Below the pieces are notes generated by a model, which was given only the letters and a program-made list of their open reading frames with translations, was not told where the DNA came from and made no database searches. A stretch of 64,000 nucleotides of DNA, from the NCBI RefSeq assembly GCF_016888445.1, contig NZ_JAFEKF010000005.1:62001-126000 (forward strand), read 5' to 3'. A program made the position numbers and the translations under genes. Positions 44,763 to 53,820 of the stretch are shown here, one piece after another (positions within the stretch are counted from its first letter, which is position 1; each line of letters opens with the position of its first letter). This stretch comes from Marinomonas ostreistagni (GTDB taxonomy: Bacteria > Pseudomonadota > Gammaproteobacteria > Pseudomonadales > Marinomonadaceae).

Positions 44763-45659
44763 ATGACGCATCCATATCATCCTCTTGGCTTCACGGGTTC
44801 ACGCCTTGCCCAAGGTTATTGGCGCTTGGCCGAATGGGGCATGACTGATCAAGAGTTGGTGCGTTTTATCGAACAGTCGATTGAAGCAGGCATCACCACA
44901 GTGGATCACGCTGATATTTACGGTGACTACCAATGTGAAAGCCTATTCGGCAAAGCCTTAGCGCTCAAACCTTCGCTGCGTGACCAACTACAAATCATCA
45001 CTAAGTGTGGCATTACCCTACCTAGCCAACACCGACCTGAGATCAACTGCCATCGCTACGACCACAGTACTCAGCACATCATTGATAGTGTCGATGCGTC
45101 ACTTAAGAGCCTTAATGTCGACAGCTTAGACATGCTACTGCTGCACCGCCCGAGTCCGCTGATGGACGCTGACCATGTGTTTGAAGCGTTTGAGCACTTA
45201 TATACCGTGGGGAAAGTACAGCACTTTGGCGCATCTAACTTTACCCCCCAGCAATTTGATCTGCTGCAGTCGCGCTTAGATATGCCACTGATGGTCAACC
45301 AAGTGGAGCTATCGCCACTGCAGTTAAAGCACTTTGAAGACGGCACTTTAGAGCACGCTCAACAACATGCGATCACACCAATGGCTTGGTCACCCTTTGC
45401 CGGTGGTGACCTGTTTCGCCTTGAAGGGATCAACCCAACGCTGCACAAAGCACTGACCGATCTGGCTGAAGCGCATGGGGCAAGCTTAGATCAAATCGCC
45501 ATCGCTTGGTTATTACGTCATCCTTCTGGCATCGTGCCGGTGCTAGGTTCTGGACGTATTGAACGCGTGCAATCCGCTTGTGCCGCACAAAATATCCATT
45601 TAAATGATGATGAATGGTTCAAAGTCTGGATTGCCTCAACGGGCCATCCAGTGCCTTAA
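44763..45659 (+). CDS. ydhF: Aldo/keto reductase, YdhF-type
   Basis: A 298-residue NADPH-dependent oxidoreductase of the AKR superfamily. It aligns over its whole length with E. coli YdhF: GYWRLAEWGMTDQELVRFIE near residue 19, TTVDHADIYGDYQCESLFGKAL near 45, LHRPSPLMDADHVFEAF near 125, and HFGASNFTPQQFDLLQSRL. Same length (298). The tyrosine of the catalytic tetrad is in HADIYGDY. Substrate unknown. AAGGAG precedes the ATG. Confidence 0.9.
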   Translation: MTHPYHPLGFTGSRLAQGYWRLAEWGMTDQELVRFIEQSIEAGITTVDHADIYGDYQCESLFGKALALKPSLRDQLQIITKCGITLPSQHRPEINCHRYDHSTQHIIDSVDASLKSLNVDSLDMLLLHRPSPLMDADHVFEAFEHLYTVGKVQHFGASNFTPQQFDLLQSRLDMPLMVNQVELSPLQLKHFEDGTLEHAQQHAITPMAWSPFAGGDLFRLEGINPTLHKALTDLAEAHGASLDQIAIAWLLRHPSGIVPVLGSGRIERVQSACAAQNIHLNDDEWFKVWIASTGHPVP

Positions 45660-45699
45660 TTGTTTCGTTTAGATCAACTGGCTTAAAAGGAGCCTCTCA

Positions 45700-46185
45700 A
45701 TGTCATCGCGTCCATTTGTTCCACAAAAATTACAGCAAGCCCTCATTGCTGGCATCGGTGCCGCACTGTGTATCAGTTTAATCGCCATGGGCGGTACCAT
45801 GACACCGGATTATTTAGGCGTGATGGCACCGTTTGGCGCGACTATGGTGATTTTGTTTGCTCTGCCACAAAGTCCATTAGCGCAACCTAAAAACATTATT
45901 GGCGGTCATTTACTGACCGCTGCATTAGGCCTTGTCATGGCGCATTACGCTGATATCACGCCCTACACCTTAGGTCTTGCCGTTGGGCTTGGCGTTGCCA
46001 TCATGATGCTCACTGGCACACTGCATCCACCCGCTGGCGCTAACCCTTTGCTGATCATGCTTACCCAAGCCCCTTGGTACTTTTTTATCACGCCTGTATT
46101 AACTGGCTGTCTATTTATTGTTGCGTTTGGCTGGTTTTACCATCGTTTTGTATCAAAGTCTGAATACCCTAAAAAACAAGGATGA
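45700..46185 (+). CDS. HPP family membrane protein
   Basis: A 161-residue four-helix membrane protein of the HPP family, named for the conserved HPPAGANPL motif, which is seen here as GTLHPPAGANPLLI near residue 108. FGATMVILFALPQSPLAQPKNIIGGHLLTA near residue 45 is also typical. Homologues in cyanobacteria and plastids are proposed nitrite or anion transporters; specificity here is unknown. AAGGAG precedes the ATG; it follows the YdhF-like gene by 40 bases. Confidence 0.9.
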   Translation: MSSRPFVPQKLQQALIAGIGAALCISLIAMGGTMTPDYLGVMAPFGATMVILFALPQSPLAQPKNIIGGHLLTAALGLVMAHYADITPYTLGLAVGLGVAIMMLTGTLHPPAGANPLLIMLTQAPWYFFITPVLTGCLFIVAFGWFYHRFVSKSEYPKKQG

Positions 46186-46258
46186 TACGCGCCATGGGAT
46201 TGCGAACCCCTATGATGGTCCCCATGCTAGGAGCATTAGGTAACCGTTGGAGGACTCT

Positions 46259-47266
46259 ATGTCGATCCCATTTTCAATTTTAGACCTTGCTCCCGTCGGC
46301 GAAGGCTACAGTGTCGCCCAAGCTATTCAACATAGCCAAGCACTCGCTCAATGTGCCGAGCAACATGGCTATCAGCGTATATGGCTCGCAGAACACCACG
46401 GCATGCGCGGTGTATCCAGCGCGGCCACCGCGGTGATGTTGGCGGGTATTGGTAACGCAACACATAAAATTCGTATTGGCTCCGGCGGCGTCATGCTGCC
46501 TAATCATGCGCCATTAGTCATTGCTGAACAATTTGGCACACTGGCCGAAATGTTCCCCGGACGTGTTGATTTGGGCTTAGGCCGTGCCCCGGGCACCGAC
46601 ATGGCGACCGCTCGCGCGTTGCGACGTAACATGGGCGGCCAAGTGGACACCTACCCTGAGGATGTAGAAGAGCTACAAGGGTATTTAGCGTCAGAAAATA
46701 AAGTGAAGCCCATTTTGGCTGTGCCAGGACAAGGCACACAAATCCCTTTATGGTTATTAGGCTCAAGCTTGTACTCCGCGCAACTGGCCGCTCATATGGG
46801 TTTGCCGTTTTCGTTTGCGTCGCACTTTGCCCCAGACATGTTGCTGGAAGCGATCAATATTTATCGCGCCAATTTCCGCCCTTCTGAGCAGCTAGACAAA
46901 CCTTATGTCTCTGCTGGGGTCATGGCATCGGTCGCTGAGTCTCAGGCCGAAGCTGAGTATCGCTTCACCTCCGCACAGCGCCAGTTTGCCAACTTGCGCC
47001 GTAATGCTAATCGCCCGTTTCCTGAGCCAGTGGAAGATTTATCCAGCGCCATTGCCCCAGCGGAAATGCCAATGATCAACCAAACCTTGCGCTATGCCAT
47101 GGTGGGCACGCCTGAGCGTGTGGAGCAAAAGCTACAGCAATTTGTGGAACAAACCGGCGTCGACGAGATGATCTTCTCCTTCCCTATCCACGACCCGCAA
47201 GCACGACTTAAGGCCGTCGAACTGACCGCCAGCTTAGACTTAATGCAAGCCCAAGATTGGTGCTAA
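46259..47266 (+). CDS. LLM-class flavin-dependent monooxygenase (YhbW-like)
   Basis: A 335-residue bacterial-luciferase-like flavoprotein, same length as E. coli Yhb[21 protein letters not shown] at the N-terminus, [20 protein letters not shown] near residue 40, [20 protein letters not shown] near 70, and [21 protein letters not shown] near 95 are all diagnostic of the LLM class. Substrate unknown. GGAGG 5 bases upstream fixes ATG 46259; the TTG at 46247 is an artefact. Convergent with the sensor kinase gene 30 bases away. Confidence 0.92.
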   Translation: MSIPFSILDLAPVGEGYSVAQAIQHSQALAQCAEQHGYQRIWLAEHHGMRGVSSAATAVMLAGIGNATHKIRIGSGGVMLPNHAPLVIAEQFGTLAEMFPGRVDLGLGRAPGTDMATARALRRNMGGQVDTYPEDVEELQGYLASENKVKPILAVPGQGTQIPLWLLGSSLYSAQLAAHMGLPFSFASHFAPDMLLEAINIYRANFRPSEQLDKPYVSAGVMASVAESQAEAEYRFTSAQRQFANLRRNANRPFPEPVEDLSSAIAPAEMPMINQTLRYAMVGTPERVEQKLQQFVEQTGVDEMIFSFPIHDPQARLKAVELTASLDLMQAQDWC

Positions 47267-47296
47267 CTCATTAGCGCCAATCTCATTGCTTGAAAG

Positions 47297-48691
47297 TTAT
47301 TGAGCTTGCGCCATTGCTGCATCAGGGTGCTGCAATGGCAACCGGATTTGAAAGTGCACGCCTTGGTGACCATCGTTGAGCACTTTGATCTCACCTTTTA
47401 GCTTTTGCGTGACTAGGTTATAGGTGATCGACATTCCCAGACCTGAGCCGCCTTTCGTGCGGCCAGTGGTGAAGAAAGGTTCAAATACTCGCTTGGCCAC
47501 CTCGGCGGTCATACCTTTGCCATTATCATGATAATCCAGCACGATCTCATCGCTCTCTTGCGTTGCGACCAATGAAATTTCATTGTCATAGCTGGCACTC
47601 TCAAAGCCATGAATACAGCTATTGTTGACTAAGTTAGTAATGATCTGATCGATAGCGCCAGAATAAGTAATCAGCCTTAGATGCTGTGGTACATCACAGG
47701 TCACAGTAACTTTTTTGGGTTTATAAATTGGCTTCAAACTGCTTACTAGTGCGTCTAACGAGCGGCTTAGATTCACCTCTTCCATTACATTTGACGCCTG
47801 ATCCACAGCGGTTTTCTTGAAGTCAGACACGAGTTTAGCCGCTCGCTCCATATTGCTTTGAGCAATATCGTGGGCCGAATCAAATTCATGCAGAAAGCGA
47901 ATAAAGCTGTTTTCATCCAAACGCCCGTGGGCGTAATCATCGCGCAGTGTGGTTACTTCACCTTTGATATGGCTCAATGAGGTAATCGCTACCCCCAAAG
48001 GCGTATTCACTTCGTGAGCGACGCCTGAGACTAAGCCACCTAATGCCGCCATTTTCTCTGACTCCACTAGATGATCTTGGGTACTTTTGAGCTCATCTAA
48101 AGCTTGGTTTAATTCCTTGGTACGCTCTTTGACTTTTAATTCGAGCTTGGCATTCGCATCACACAATGCAGCTTCGAATTGGGCGCGTTGGTAAGCGGAT
48201 AATGCGCGACCATAAAGGTCACACAGTGCCCCTGAAAACGAGGCTTCATCATCACTCCAGTTACGTCCACGAGTGGTTGATTCCGAGCTGATGACACCGA
48301 TCATTTTGCCACGGTGACGAATCGGTGTATCCAAGCGTGAGCCAATACCACGAGGCTTAATATAAGGCTCTAAAAACTCTTGGATGACCGTGCAGTAGTA
48401 AGCATCATTGGCGCGAATCGTGCGCGCCTCATCTAGCGCTTGAAAATACTTGGGGAACTCTCGACGGGTTAAAACGCGCTGCTCTTCTTCAATATTGTTA
48501 TAGACATCAATCAATACATGGCATTCGATCGATTCACTGTCCTCAGACATAAGCCATAATCCGGCGCGATCAACATTTAAGCCCTCGACCAAAGAGTCGA
48601 GGATCAAACGAGCTGATCGCTCCAGATCACCCTCATCAATATATTGCGACTGAGATACGCTAAGCAGAATACTCTCTAGCACGGCATTCAT
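47297..48691 (-). CDS. GAF-domain sensor histidine kinase
   Basis: A 464-residue soluble kinase. GAF domain (about 10-165), a coiled coil (170-215), HisKA dimerisation with H-box SGVAHEVNTPLG (H226), and HATPase with N-box NLVNNSCIHGF, DNGKGMT (G1) and GGSGLGMSITYNLV (G2). No membrane segment, so it senses an intracellular ligand or redox state. It lies 20 bases downstream of the HD-GYP response regulator gene and probably phosphorylates it. The GAF ligand is unknown. Confidence 0.93.
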   Translation of the reverse strand: MNAVLESILLSVSQSQYIDEGDLERSARLILDSLVEGLNVDRAGLWLMSEDSESIECHVLIDVYNNIEEEQRVLTRREFPKYFQALDEARTIRANDAYYCTVIQEFLEPYIKPRGIGSRLDTPIRHRGKMIGVISSESTTRGRNWSDDEASFSGALCDLYGRALSAYQRAQFEAALCDANAKLELKVKERTKELNQALDELKSTQDHLVESEKMAALGGLVSGVAHEVNTPLGVAITSLSHIKGEVTTLRDDYAHGRLDENSFIRFLHEFDSAHDIAQSNMERAAKLVSDFKKTAVDQASNVMEEVNLSRSLDALVSSLKPIYKPKKVTVTCDVPQHLRLITYSGAIDQIITNLVNNSCIHGFESASYDNEISLVATQESDEIVLDYHDNGKGMTAEVAKRVFEPFFTTGRTKGGSGLGMSITYNLVTQKLKGEIKVLNDGHQGVHFQIRLPLQHPDAAMAQAQ

Positions 48692-48711
48692 ACGTTCTTC
48701 TCCGACGCCAA

Positions 48712-50268
48712 TTAATCTGGATAAATACTACGCAGTGCCATGATCTTATCGAAATGCTCAATTGCCAAATCACAGATATCGGGATCAAAGTGTCGGCCGC
48801 GTTCTTCTTTCAATAGCCCGAGAATTTTCTCTTCGCTCCATGGCTCTTTGTAGGCGCGTCGAGCGGCCAACGCATCGATTACATCGGCGATCGCCATGAT
48901 GCGCCCTTCTACCGGAATCTCTTGTCCTTTAAGCCCCGATGGATAGCCCGAACCATCCCATTTCTCGTGGTGGAACAACGCGATACGAGCGCCAACTTGT
49001 GGCAAAGCACGCTTCGAGTGGGTTAATAGGTCATAACCAATTTGCGCGTGAGTTTGCATGGTCGACCATTCGTCCGCATCTAATTTCGCAGGCTTATGCA
49101 GAATATGTTCAGGAATCGCGATCTTACCAATGTCATGCATGGGGGTCGCATGCTTAATCAATTGCACGAAATCTTCTTCAAGCCCATAACGCTGCGCTAA
49201 AAACTCCGATATCAGCGATACGCGGCGCACATGGGAGCCAGTTTCTTTACTGCGCTGCTCGATCGCCTCGCCCAAGACAAACATCAATTCTTGCTGGGTA
49301 CGTTCGATGTCTTCACGGCGTGTGAGACTTTCAAAAATAATCGATACTTTGGTAAGCATCACGCTTAAAAGGCGCTGAGTTAAAGGCGTCATGCTACGGT
49401 TTAACGACACGCATGCAACACACTCACTGGTGCCAGATAGCGCGGTATAACTTAAAAACTGGTCATCGGTTTTGATATCCGCTTTTTGCTCTAAGGCTTG
49501 GTTTACTTGGACTCTCAGATCCTCAGGCAAAATATCCCGCTCAAAAGACGTCTCGATCTGGTAACGCGTACCATCCGATGCCAACAGAATCTGCTCGCGC
49601 TCGTGCAGCGCATTGGTTTGCTGATAGTGCAGGTAAAACGCTACGTTGTCTTGATTAAGTAGAGCCTTGGCCTCTTTGACAACTTGGGCACAAAAAGCTT
49701 CACTGCTATTGGCTTGCAAGACACGTGTGGTGGCCGCAACCACATCTTCTAAACCTTTGTGACCTTGCTCGACCTGTTTAATGTCACGGTACGAACGAAT
49801 CGCCGCATAAATAGTGGTTTTTAAACGAGTGGAATTAAGCTCGGTTTTGTTTTTGTAGTCGTTGATATCGTAATCACGGATCACGTTTTCTTCGGGTGCT
49901 TGGCCTGGTTGTCCGGTGCGCAGCACCAAACGTGTGGTAGTATTTTTATTGCTCTCACGAATCCATTTCACCAGGTCCAAACCAGCATGATCATCCTCCA
50001 TCACCACGTCTACCAAGGCGATGGCAATATCAGGATGCGCTTGGAAAAGCTTGCGCGCCTCTTCTGCTGAATGAGCTTTTAAAAATTCTAATGGGCGATC
50101 GTCCACTTGAATACGCTTAAGCACCATTTCAGAAACGGCAATGACATCGTCTTCATCGTCAATCAAAGCCACTTTCCAAGGCATAAGTGCATCCTCAAGC
50201 TTGCTATCAATGGCTTGTGACGAAACTTTCGGTTGAGAAGCTTGTTTAGAGAAAAGTGGGTTTTGCAT
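48712..50268 (-). CDS. HD-GYP response regulator (REC, DUF3369, HD-GYP)
   Basis: A 518-residue protein. REC domain (about 30-150) with acidic pocket DDEDD near 38-41 and phosphoacceptor D87; a DUF3369 sensory domain (about 180-330); HD-GYP domain with HDIGK near residue 380 and HHEKWDGSGYPSGLKG near 430, a c-di-GMP phosphodiesterase signature. GGAAGG at 5 bases fixes the ATG at 50268. Paired with the downstream kinase (20-base gap). Phosphorylation presumably controls c-di-GMP hydrolysis. Confidence 0.93.
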   Translation of the reverse strand: MQNPLFSKQASQPKVSSQAIDSKLEDALMPWKVALIDDEDDVIAVSEMVLKRIQVDDRPLEFLKAHSAEEARKLFQAHPDIAIALVDVVMEDDHAGLDLVKWIRESNKNTTTRLVLRTGQPGQAPEENVIRDYDINDYKNKTELNSTRLKTTIYAAIRSYRDIKQVEQGHKGLEDVVAATTRVLQANSSEAFCAQVVKEAKALLNQDNVAFYLHYQQTNALHEREQILLASDGTRYQIETSFERDILPEDLRVQVNQALEQKADIKTDDQFLSYTALSGTSECVACVSLNRSMTPLTQRLLSVMLTKVSIIFESLTRREDIERTQQELMFVLGEAIEQRSKETGSHVRRVSLISEFLAQRYGLEEDFVQLIKHATPMHDIGKIAIPEHILHKPAKLDADEWSTMQTHAQIGYDLLTHSKRALPQVGARIALFHHEKWDGSGYPSGLKGQEIPVEGRIMAIADVIDALAARRAYKEPWSEEKILGLLKEERGRHFDPDICDLAIEHFDKIMALRSIYPD

Positions 50269-50576
50269 AGTAGCCTTCCATATCTGTGTCGATGCACGTT
50301 GCACCTCTTAATATTAAGATAGGCCTTTTATTAGGTTTTGTTCAATTTACAAACAGCATTTTATCGTAGCAAAAGGTAGCCAAGTGTAGCTTTATGCATT
50401 CCCAAATCTCCCTTTGAAGCGCTTGGAAATCCCACACAGTACCCCCATTATTCGAGTTTCTAGTTACGACAAACAGATGCTTGAAATGGCCATGCCTCAC
50501 ACTCAAGTATTTAATCTCGTATCCTAGGCGATTATCATTCGGACTTTATATTTTTTACATTATGGGAGCCTTTGCC
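50269..50576. other. Divergent promoter region of the HD-GYP and KSI-like genes
   Basis: No gene apparent. AT-rich start, promoter of the leftward HD-GYP/kinase pair somewhere within, and an RpoH-like promoter at 50422-50450 facing the KSI-like gene. Confidence 0.5.
50422..50450 (+). promoter_or_regulatory. Second RpoH-like promoter
   Basis: CTTGGAAA (50422-50429), 13 bases, CCCCATTA (50443-50450). It differs from the hslV promoter at 22692 mainly by one inserted G; both read GCGCTTG, AAATCCC and TACCCCCATT. It is 127 bases upstream of the KSI-like ATG. Confidence 0.6.
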
Positions 50577-50984
50577 ATGAGCCAAGCGACTGTTGCGTTA
50601 CTGCAAAAATACTACGAAGCCTTCAACGCTCAAGACATGGATACCTTCTTGTCTCTTTTGACCGATGATGTCGTGCATGACATCAACCAAGGTGACCGTG
50701 AAGTCGGTAAAGATACTTTTGCTGCATTCATGGAGCGCATGAACAAGAATTACAAAGAAACCATCGTTGATATTGTCGTCATGTCAAACGAAGCCGGCGA
50801 TCGTGCCGCGGTAGAATTCACCGTACTAGGCGAATACCTAGCGACAGACGAAGGTCTGCCGGAAGCCAACGGCCAAACTTACAAACTACCAGCAGGCGCT
50901 TTCTTTGATATCCGTGATGGCAAAGTGGCACGCGTAACCAACTACTACAATCTAGAAGACTGGATCGCTCAAGTTTCAGCGTAA
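50577..50984 (+). CDS. Ketosteroid-isomerase/SnoaL-like protein
   Basis: A 135-residue cystatin-like alpha+beta barrel protein of the KSI/SnoaL superfamily: LLQKYYEAFNAQDMDTFLSLLTDD at the N-terminus, VGKDTFAAFMERM, and GAFFDIRDGKVARVTNYYN near the end. The small pocket can serve many reactions; the substrate is unknown. GGGAG 8 bases upstream selects ATG 50577. First of three genes on the strand (KSI-like, GNAT, nitrilase), 42 bases from the next; the RpoH-like site at 50422 may drive them. Confidence 0.85.
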   Translation: MSQATVALLQKYYEAFNAQDMDTFLSLLTDDVVHDINQGDREVGKDTFAAFMERMNKNYKETIVDIVVMSNEAGDRAAVEFTVLGEYLATDEGLPEANGQTYKLPAGAFFDIRDGKVARVTNYYNLEDWIAQVSA

Positions 50985-51026
50985 CGTCTTATCTCGTTCA
51001 AACATCACCGATAGACAGGAACGCCA

Positions 51027-51617
51027 ATGCTGACTTTTCAACGACTTTCTGGCCCAGCACTCAATCAATACATTGATGAGCTGGCACAGCTACGTATGCA
51101 GGTATTTCGTGACTTCCCTTACCTTTATGATGGGGATTTGGCCTACGAAGCGCGCTATTTAAAAACCTACATCGAAGCCCCAGACAGCGTCATCGTATTG
51201 GCGTTCGATGGTGATAAAGTGGTTGGTGCATCGACTGGCTTACCGCTACGCCACGAAACTGATGAGGTGCAACAACCCTTTATCAATGCTGGCTACAACA
51301 TCGACGAGATCTTTTACTGCGGTGAATCAGTGTTACTCAGCGAGTACCGCGGTCAAGGTGCTGGCGTGGCGTTTTTTGACTACCGAGAAGCCCATGCGCG
51401 CACCCTCTCAGGTATGCAATATGCCTGCTTTTGTGGCGTACAACGCCCCGCAGATCATCCGGCACGCCCGGTAGACTTCGTGCCACTTGATCAGTTTTGG
51501 CAAAACCGCGGTTATGCCGAACACCCTGAGCTGACGACCCACTTTAGCTGGAAAGATGTGGGCGACCAAGACGAATCTCTAAAACCCATGACCTTTTGGA
51601 TGAAGCCTTTATCATGA
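51027..51617 (+). CDS. GNAT-family acetyltransferase
   Basis: A 196-residue N-acetyltransferase. The acetyl-CoA signature YRGQGAGVAFFDYREAHA lies near residue 110 in VLLSEYRGQGAG, with VGASTGLPLRHE upstream. The end includes a Trp-rich segment. Its stop codon overlaps the nitrilase start (ATGA), so the two are translationally coupled. The acyl acceptor is unknown; the nitrilase partner suggests acylated amine or amide handling, but this is inference. Confidence 0.85.
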   Translation: MLTFQRLSGPALNQYIDELAQLRMQVFRDFPYLYDGDLAYEARYLKTYIEAPDSVIVLAFDGDKVVGASTGLPLRHETDEVQQPFINAGYNIDEIFYCGESVLLSEYRGQGAGVAFFDYREAHARTLSGMQYACFCGVQRPADHPARPVDFVPLDQFWQNRGYAEHPELTTHFSWKDVGDQDESLKPMTFWMKPLS

Positions 51618-52492
51618 GCGCCTTTACCGTAGCGACCGCACAATACGACATTAGCTTTTTTGAACAATGGGAAGCGTTCGTCGATAAACTCGATAGCTGG
51701 GTAGCAAGCGCGGCACAACAAGGTGCAAAGCTGCTGGTATTCCCCGAATACGGCAGCATGGAACTCGCTTCTCTGTTTGGCCAAGAGGTCTACAGCGACC
51801 TGCAAAAACAACTGCACGCCATGCAAACGCTGCTACCTAAATGGCACGCGCTGCACGAGCAACTGGCCAAACGTCACGACGTCTTGATTTTAGCGAGCTC
51901 TTTCCCGACCGCTCAAGCCGATGGCACTTTTGTAAACCGTGCCAACTTATTTGGCCCTGAAGGTTTATTAGGCTTTCAAGACAAGCTCATCATGACGCGT
52001 TTTGAAGATGAGCAATGGTTTATCACAGCAGGGCAACAGATCAATGTCATTGATACGCCGCTGGGGCGTATTGGCATCCACATTTGTTATGACTCTGAGT
52101 TCCCAATGATTGCCAATCAGCAAGTCGCAGCAGGCGCTGATTTACTCTTGGTGCCTAGCTGTACCGACACGCAAGCAGGGTTCTACCGCGTCCGTATTGG
52201 CTGCCAAGCTCGTGCTTTAGAAAACCAATGTTACGTTGTGCAGGCACCTACCGTCGGTCAAGCCCCTTGGTCAGAGGCTGTCGATATCAATACTGGCCGC
52301 GCCAGTGTTTACACGCCAGTGGATTATGGCTTTCCTGATAATGGCATCCTTGCCGAAGGTGAAGACGGTTACGTCGGTTGGGTTTATGCTGAGGTCGATC
52401 TCACCGAAATCGCCCGCATTCGTGAGCAAGGCCAAGTCTTTAATTACCGCGACTGGCCCAAACAGTTTGAGCGCCAAGCGCCAAAGTCATAA
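51614..52492 (+). CDS. Carbon-nitrogen hydrolase (nitrilase superfamily)
   Basis: A 292-residue thiol hydrolase. Catalytic triad E45 (LVFPEYGSME), K124 (GFQDKLIMTRFE) and C158 (IGIHICYDSEFP) is intact. Probably an amidase acting on a small amide, N-carbamoyl compound or deaminated glutathione; the substrate cannot be told. Start at 51614 overlaps the GNAT stop by 4 bases. Third gene of the KSI-like/GNAT/nitrilase group. A 10-bp hairpin follows at 52518-52549. Confidence 0.9.
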   Translation: MSAFTVATAQYDISFFEQWEAFVDKLDSWVASAAQQGAKLLVFPEYGSMELASLFGQEVYSDLQKQLHAMQTLLPKWHALHEQLAKRHDVLILASSFPTAQADGTFVNRANLFGPEGLLGFQDKLIMTRFEDEQWFITAGQQINVIDTPLGRIGIHICYDSEFPMIANQQVAAGADLLLVPSCTDTQAGFYRVRIGCQARALENQCYVVQAPTVGQAPWSEAVDINTGRASVYTPVDYGFPDNGILAEGEDGYVGWVYAEVDLTEIARIREQGQVFNYRDWPKQFERQAPKS

Positions 52493-52517
52493 CGTTTACT
52501 TCTCACAGTCCTAAAAT

Positions 52518-52549
52518 TTGTACGCCCGTCGTTCGCTTTGGGCGTACAA
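52518..52549 (+). terminator. Hairpin after the nitrilase gene
   Basis: Perfect 10-bp arms TTGTACGCCC (52518-52527) and GGGCGTACAA (52540-52549) with a 12-nt loop, followed by a partial T tract (CTCTTTTTACG). A likely weak terminator before yaeQ. Confidence 0.55.
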
Positions 52550-52583
52550 TACCTGCTCTTTTTACGTTTAGCAGAATTCAACA

Positions 52584-53129
52584 ATGGCTCTTAAAGCAAC
52601 GATTTACAAAGCATCGGTCCAAGTGTCTGATATGGACCGCCATCATTACCAAAGTTACGACCTAACACTAGCACTGCACCCCTCAGAAACAGAAGAACGC
52701 ATGATGGCACGCTTAGCCGCCTTCGCCTTATTAGCGGATGAAAAAGAAGGGGATGAACAGTTAGCATTTTCTAAAGGCCTGAGTACCGAAGATGAACCGG
52801 ATCTGTGGCAAAAAAACTTTTCCGATGAAGTGCTGTTGTGGGTCGAGCTTGGACAACCAGATGAAAAGCGTTTACGTAAAGCGTGCGGCCGCGCTCAGCA
52901 AGTGGTAATAGTAAATTACAACGATAAGTCAGATATCTGGTGGGATCAGAGCAAGGGCAAATTGAGCCGCTTTGACAACCTGCGCGTGTTGCAGTTTGCC
53001 GAAGCCGAGATTCAAGCACTAGAAGCTCTGTGTGCTCGCACCATGCAACTAAACGTGACCATTCAAGATGGCGAAATGTGGGTCTCGAGCGAACTGGGCG
53101 AATGCGCCCTGCACCCAACTTGGCGCTAA
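52584..53129 (+). CDS. yaeQ: YaeQ family protein
   Basis: A 181-residue YaeQ protein of the PD-(D/E)XK-like fold; E. coli YaeQ is 181 residues. MALKATIYKASVQVSDMDRHHYQ at the N-terminus, LALHPSETEERMMARLAAFALLA near residue 30, and LWVELGQPDEKRLRKACGRA near 90 are typical. YaeQ has been linked to suppression of RfaH loss, but the molecular role is not established. Its stop is 2 bases from the convergent yqjK-like gene stop. Confidence 0.95.
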   Translation: MALKATIYKASVQVSDMDRHHYQSYDLTLALHPSETEERMMARLAAFALLADEKEGDEQLAFSKGLSTEDEPDLWQKNFSDEVLLWVELGQPDEKRLRKACGRAQQVVIVNYNDKSDIWWDQSKGKLSRFDNLRVLQFAEAEIQALEALCARTMQLNVTIQDGEMWVSSELGECALHPTWR

Positions 53130-53131
53130 CG

Positions 53132-53404
53132 TTATAGGTTAAACTTCTTGGCTGCGTATTCTGATGCAGCCTTGACCGCTTCCACTTGCGCGGCTTTAAG
53201 CAACGTCTTACGGATGCCAACTGCGGCGTCTGTTTGCGTGGTCATTCCCAAAGCAAAACTAGTGATCAGCCCTTTCGTACTCGAAATACTGTCTAAGATT
53301 TGCTGTTTCATGTTTTCGCGATCGCTTTGTGCGCGCATCTCATGGCGCTTACAACGCCAATACATACGATCTCGCTCCGCGTACATTTCTTTTAGACCAA
53401 ACAT
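53132..53404 (-). CDS. YqjK-like small protein
   Basis: A 90-residue basic protein, mostly amphipathic helix: MFGLKEMYAERDRMYWRCKRHEMRAQSDRE, then a hydrophobic stretch (GLITSFALGMTTQ) and a helical end. By order (yqjD-, yqjE-, yqjK-like) it is the yqjK counterpart; sequence similarity alone would not prove it. AGGAGG precedes the ATG, whose first base overlaps the last of the yqjE-like stop (TAATG), so translation is coupled. Confidence 0.65.
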   Translation of the reverse strand: MFGLKEMYAERDRMYWRCKRHEMRAQSDRENMKQQILDSISSTKGLITSFALGMTTQTDAAVGIRKTLLKAAQVEAVKAASEYAAKKFNL

Positions 53405-53808
53405 TAATCCTCCTCATCCGTAGGGATAATAGCATCGAGTGTGCGCGTGATATCCATGCGCTTTAACGTCCGCTTAATCAAATACACCAAGCCCAAAGAA
53501 CTTAGAAGTGTAAGCAGTAGCGCGACTATTAAAATGCCTAAAAGCGGAAAACCCGCGGCGTAAGCGGCCGTCGCCGCCACCGCGATCAATAGTAGCCAAC
53601 TGGTGACCAGCAGGAAAACAACCCCTGTCACAAACGCAACTAGCTGAGCACCCGATGCCATCCAAATCTTAGCTTCAATTGCACTAAGTCCTAGCATGGT
53701 TTTAAGCCACTTCCTGTGACTATTGGTAAGCTGAGCTAAATCAATTTCCTCTTCTTTAGAGGGCGTTGTGTCGTTTGCTGTATTGGGCGTCGCTTCCTGC
53801 TCTGTCAT
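53404..53808 (-). CDS. YqjE-like holin-superfamily membrane protein
   Basis: A 134-residue inner-membrane protein with two helices (about 51-75, LVAFVTGVVFLLVTSWLLLIAV, and 82-110). The acidic N-terminal tail (about residues 1-40) and basic end fit the YqjE (phage holin superfamily / DUF1469-like) proteins. Middle gene of a yqjD-yqjE-yqjK-like unit; 12 bases from the yqjD-like stop and overlapping the next gene. The precise role is unknown; the E. coli operon is RpoS-induced. Confidence 0.8.
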   Translation of the reverse strand: MTEQEATPNTANDTTPSKEEEIDLAQLTNSHRKWLKTMLGLSAIEAKIWMASGAQLVAFVTGVVFLLVTSWLLLIAVAATAAYAAGFPLLGILIVALLLTLLSSLGLVYLIKRTLKRMDITRTLDAIIPTDEED

Positions 53809-53820
53809 GCAGTTATCCTA

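Noticed and set aside
46186..46258. Possible third sigma-32 promoter before the luciferase-like gene (CCCCAT at about 46219)
   Set aside because: No TTGAA at the right distance.
52771..53220. 149-residue minus-strand frame over yaeQ
   Set aside because: Conflicts with yaeQ and the yqjK-like gene, and has no independent support.
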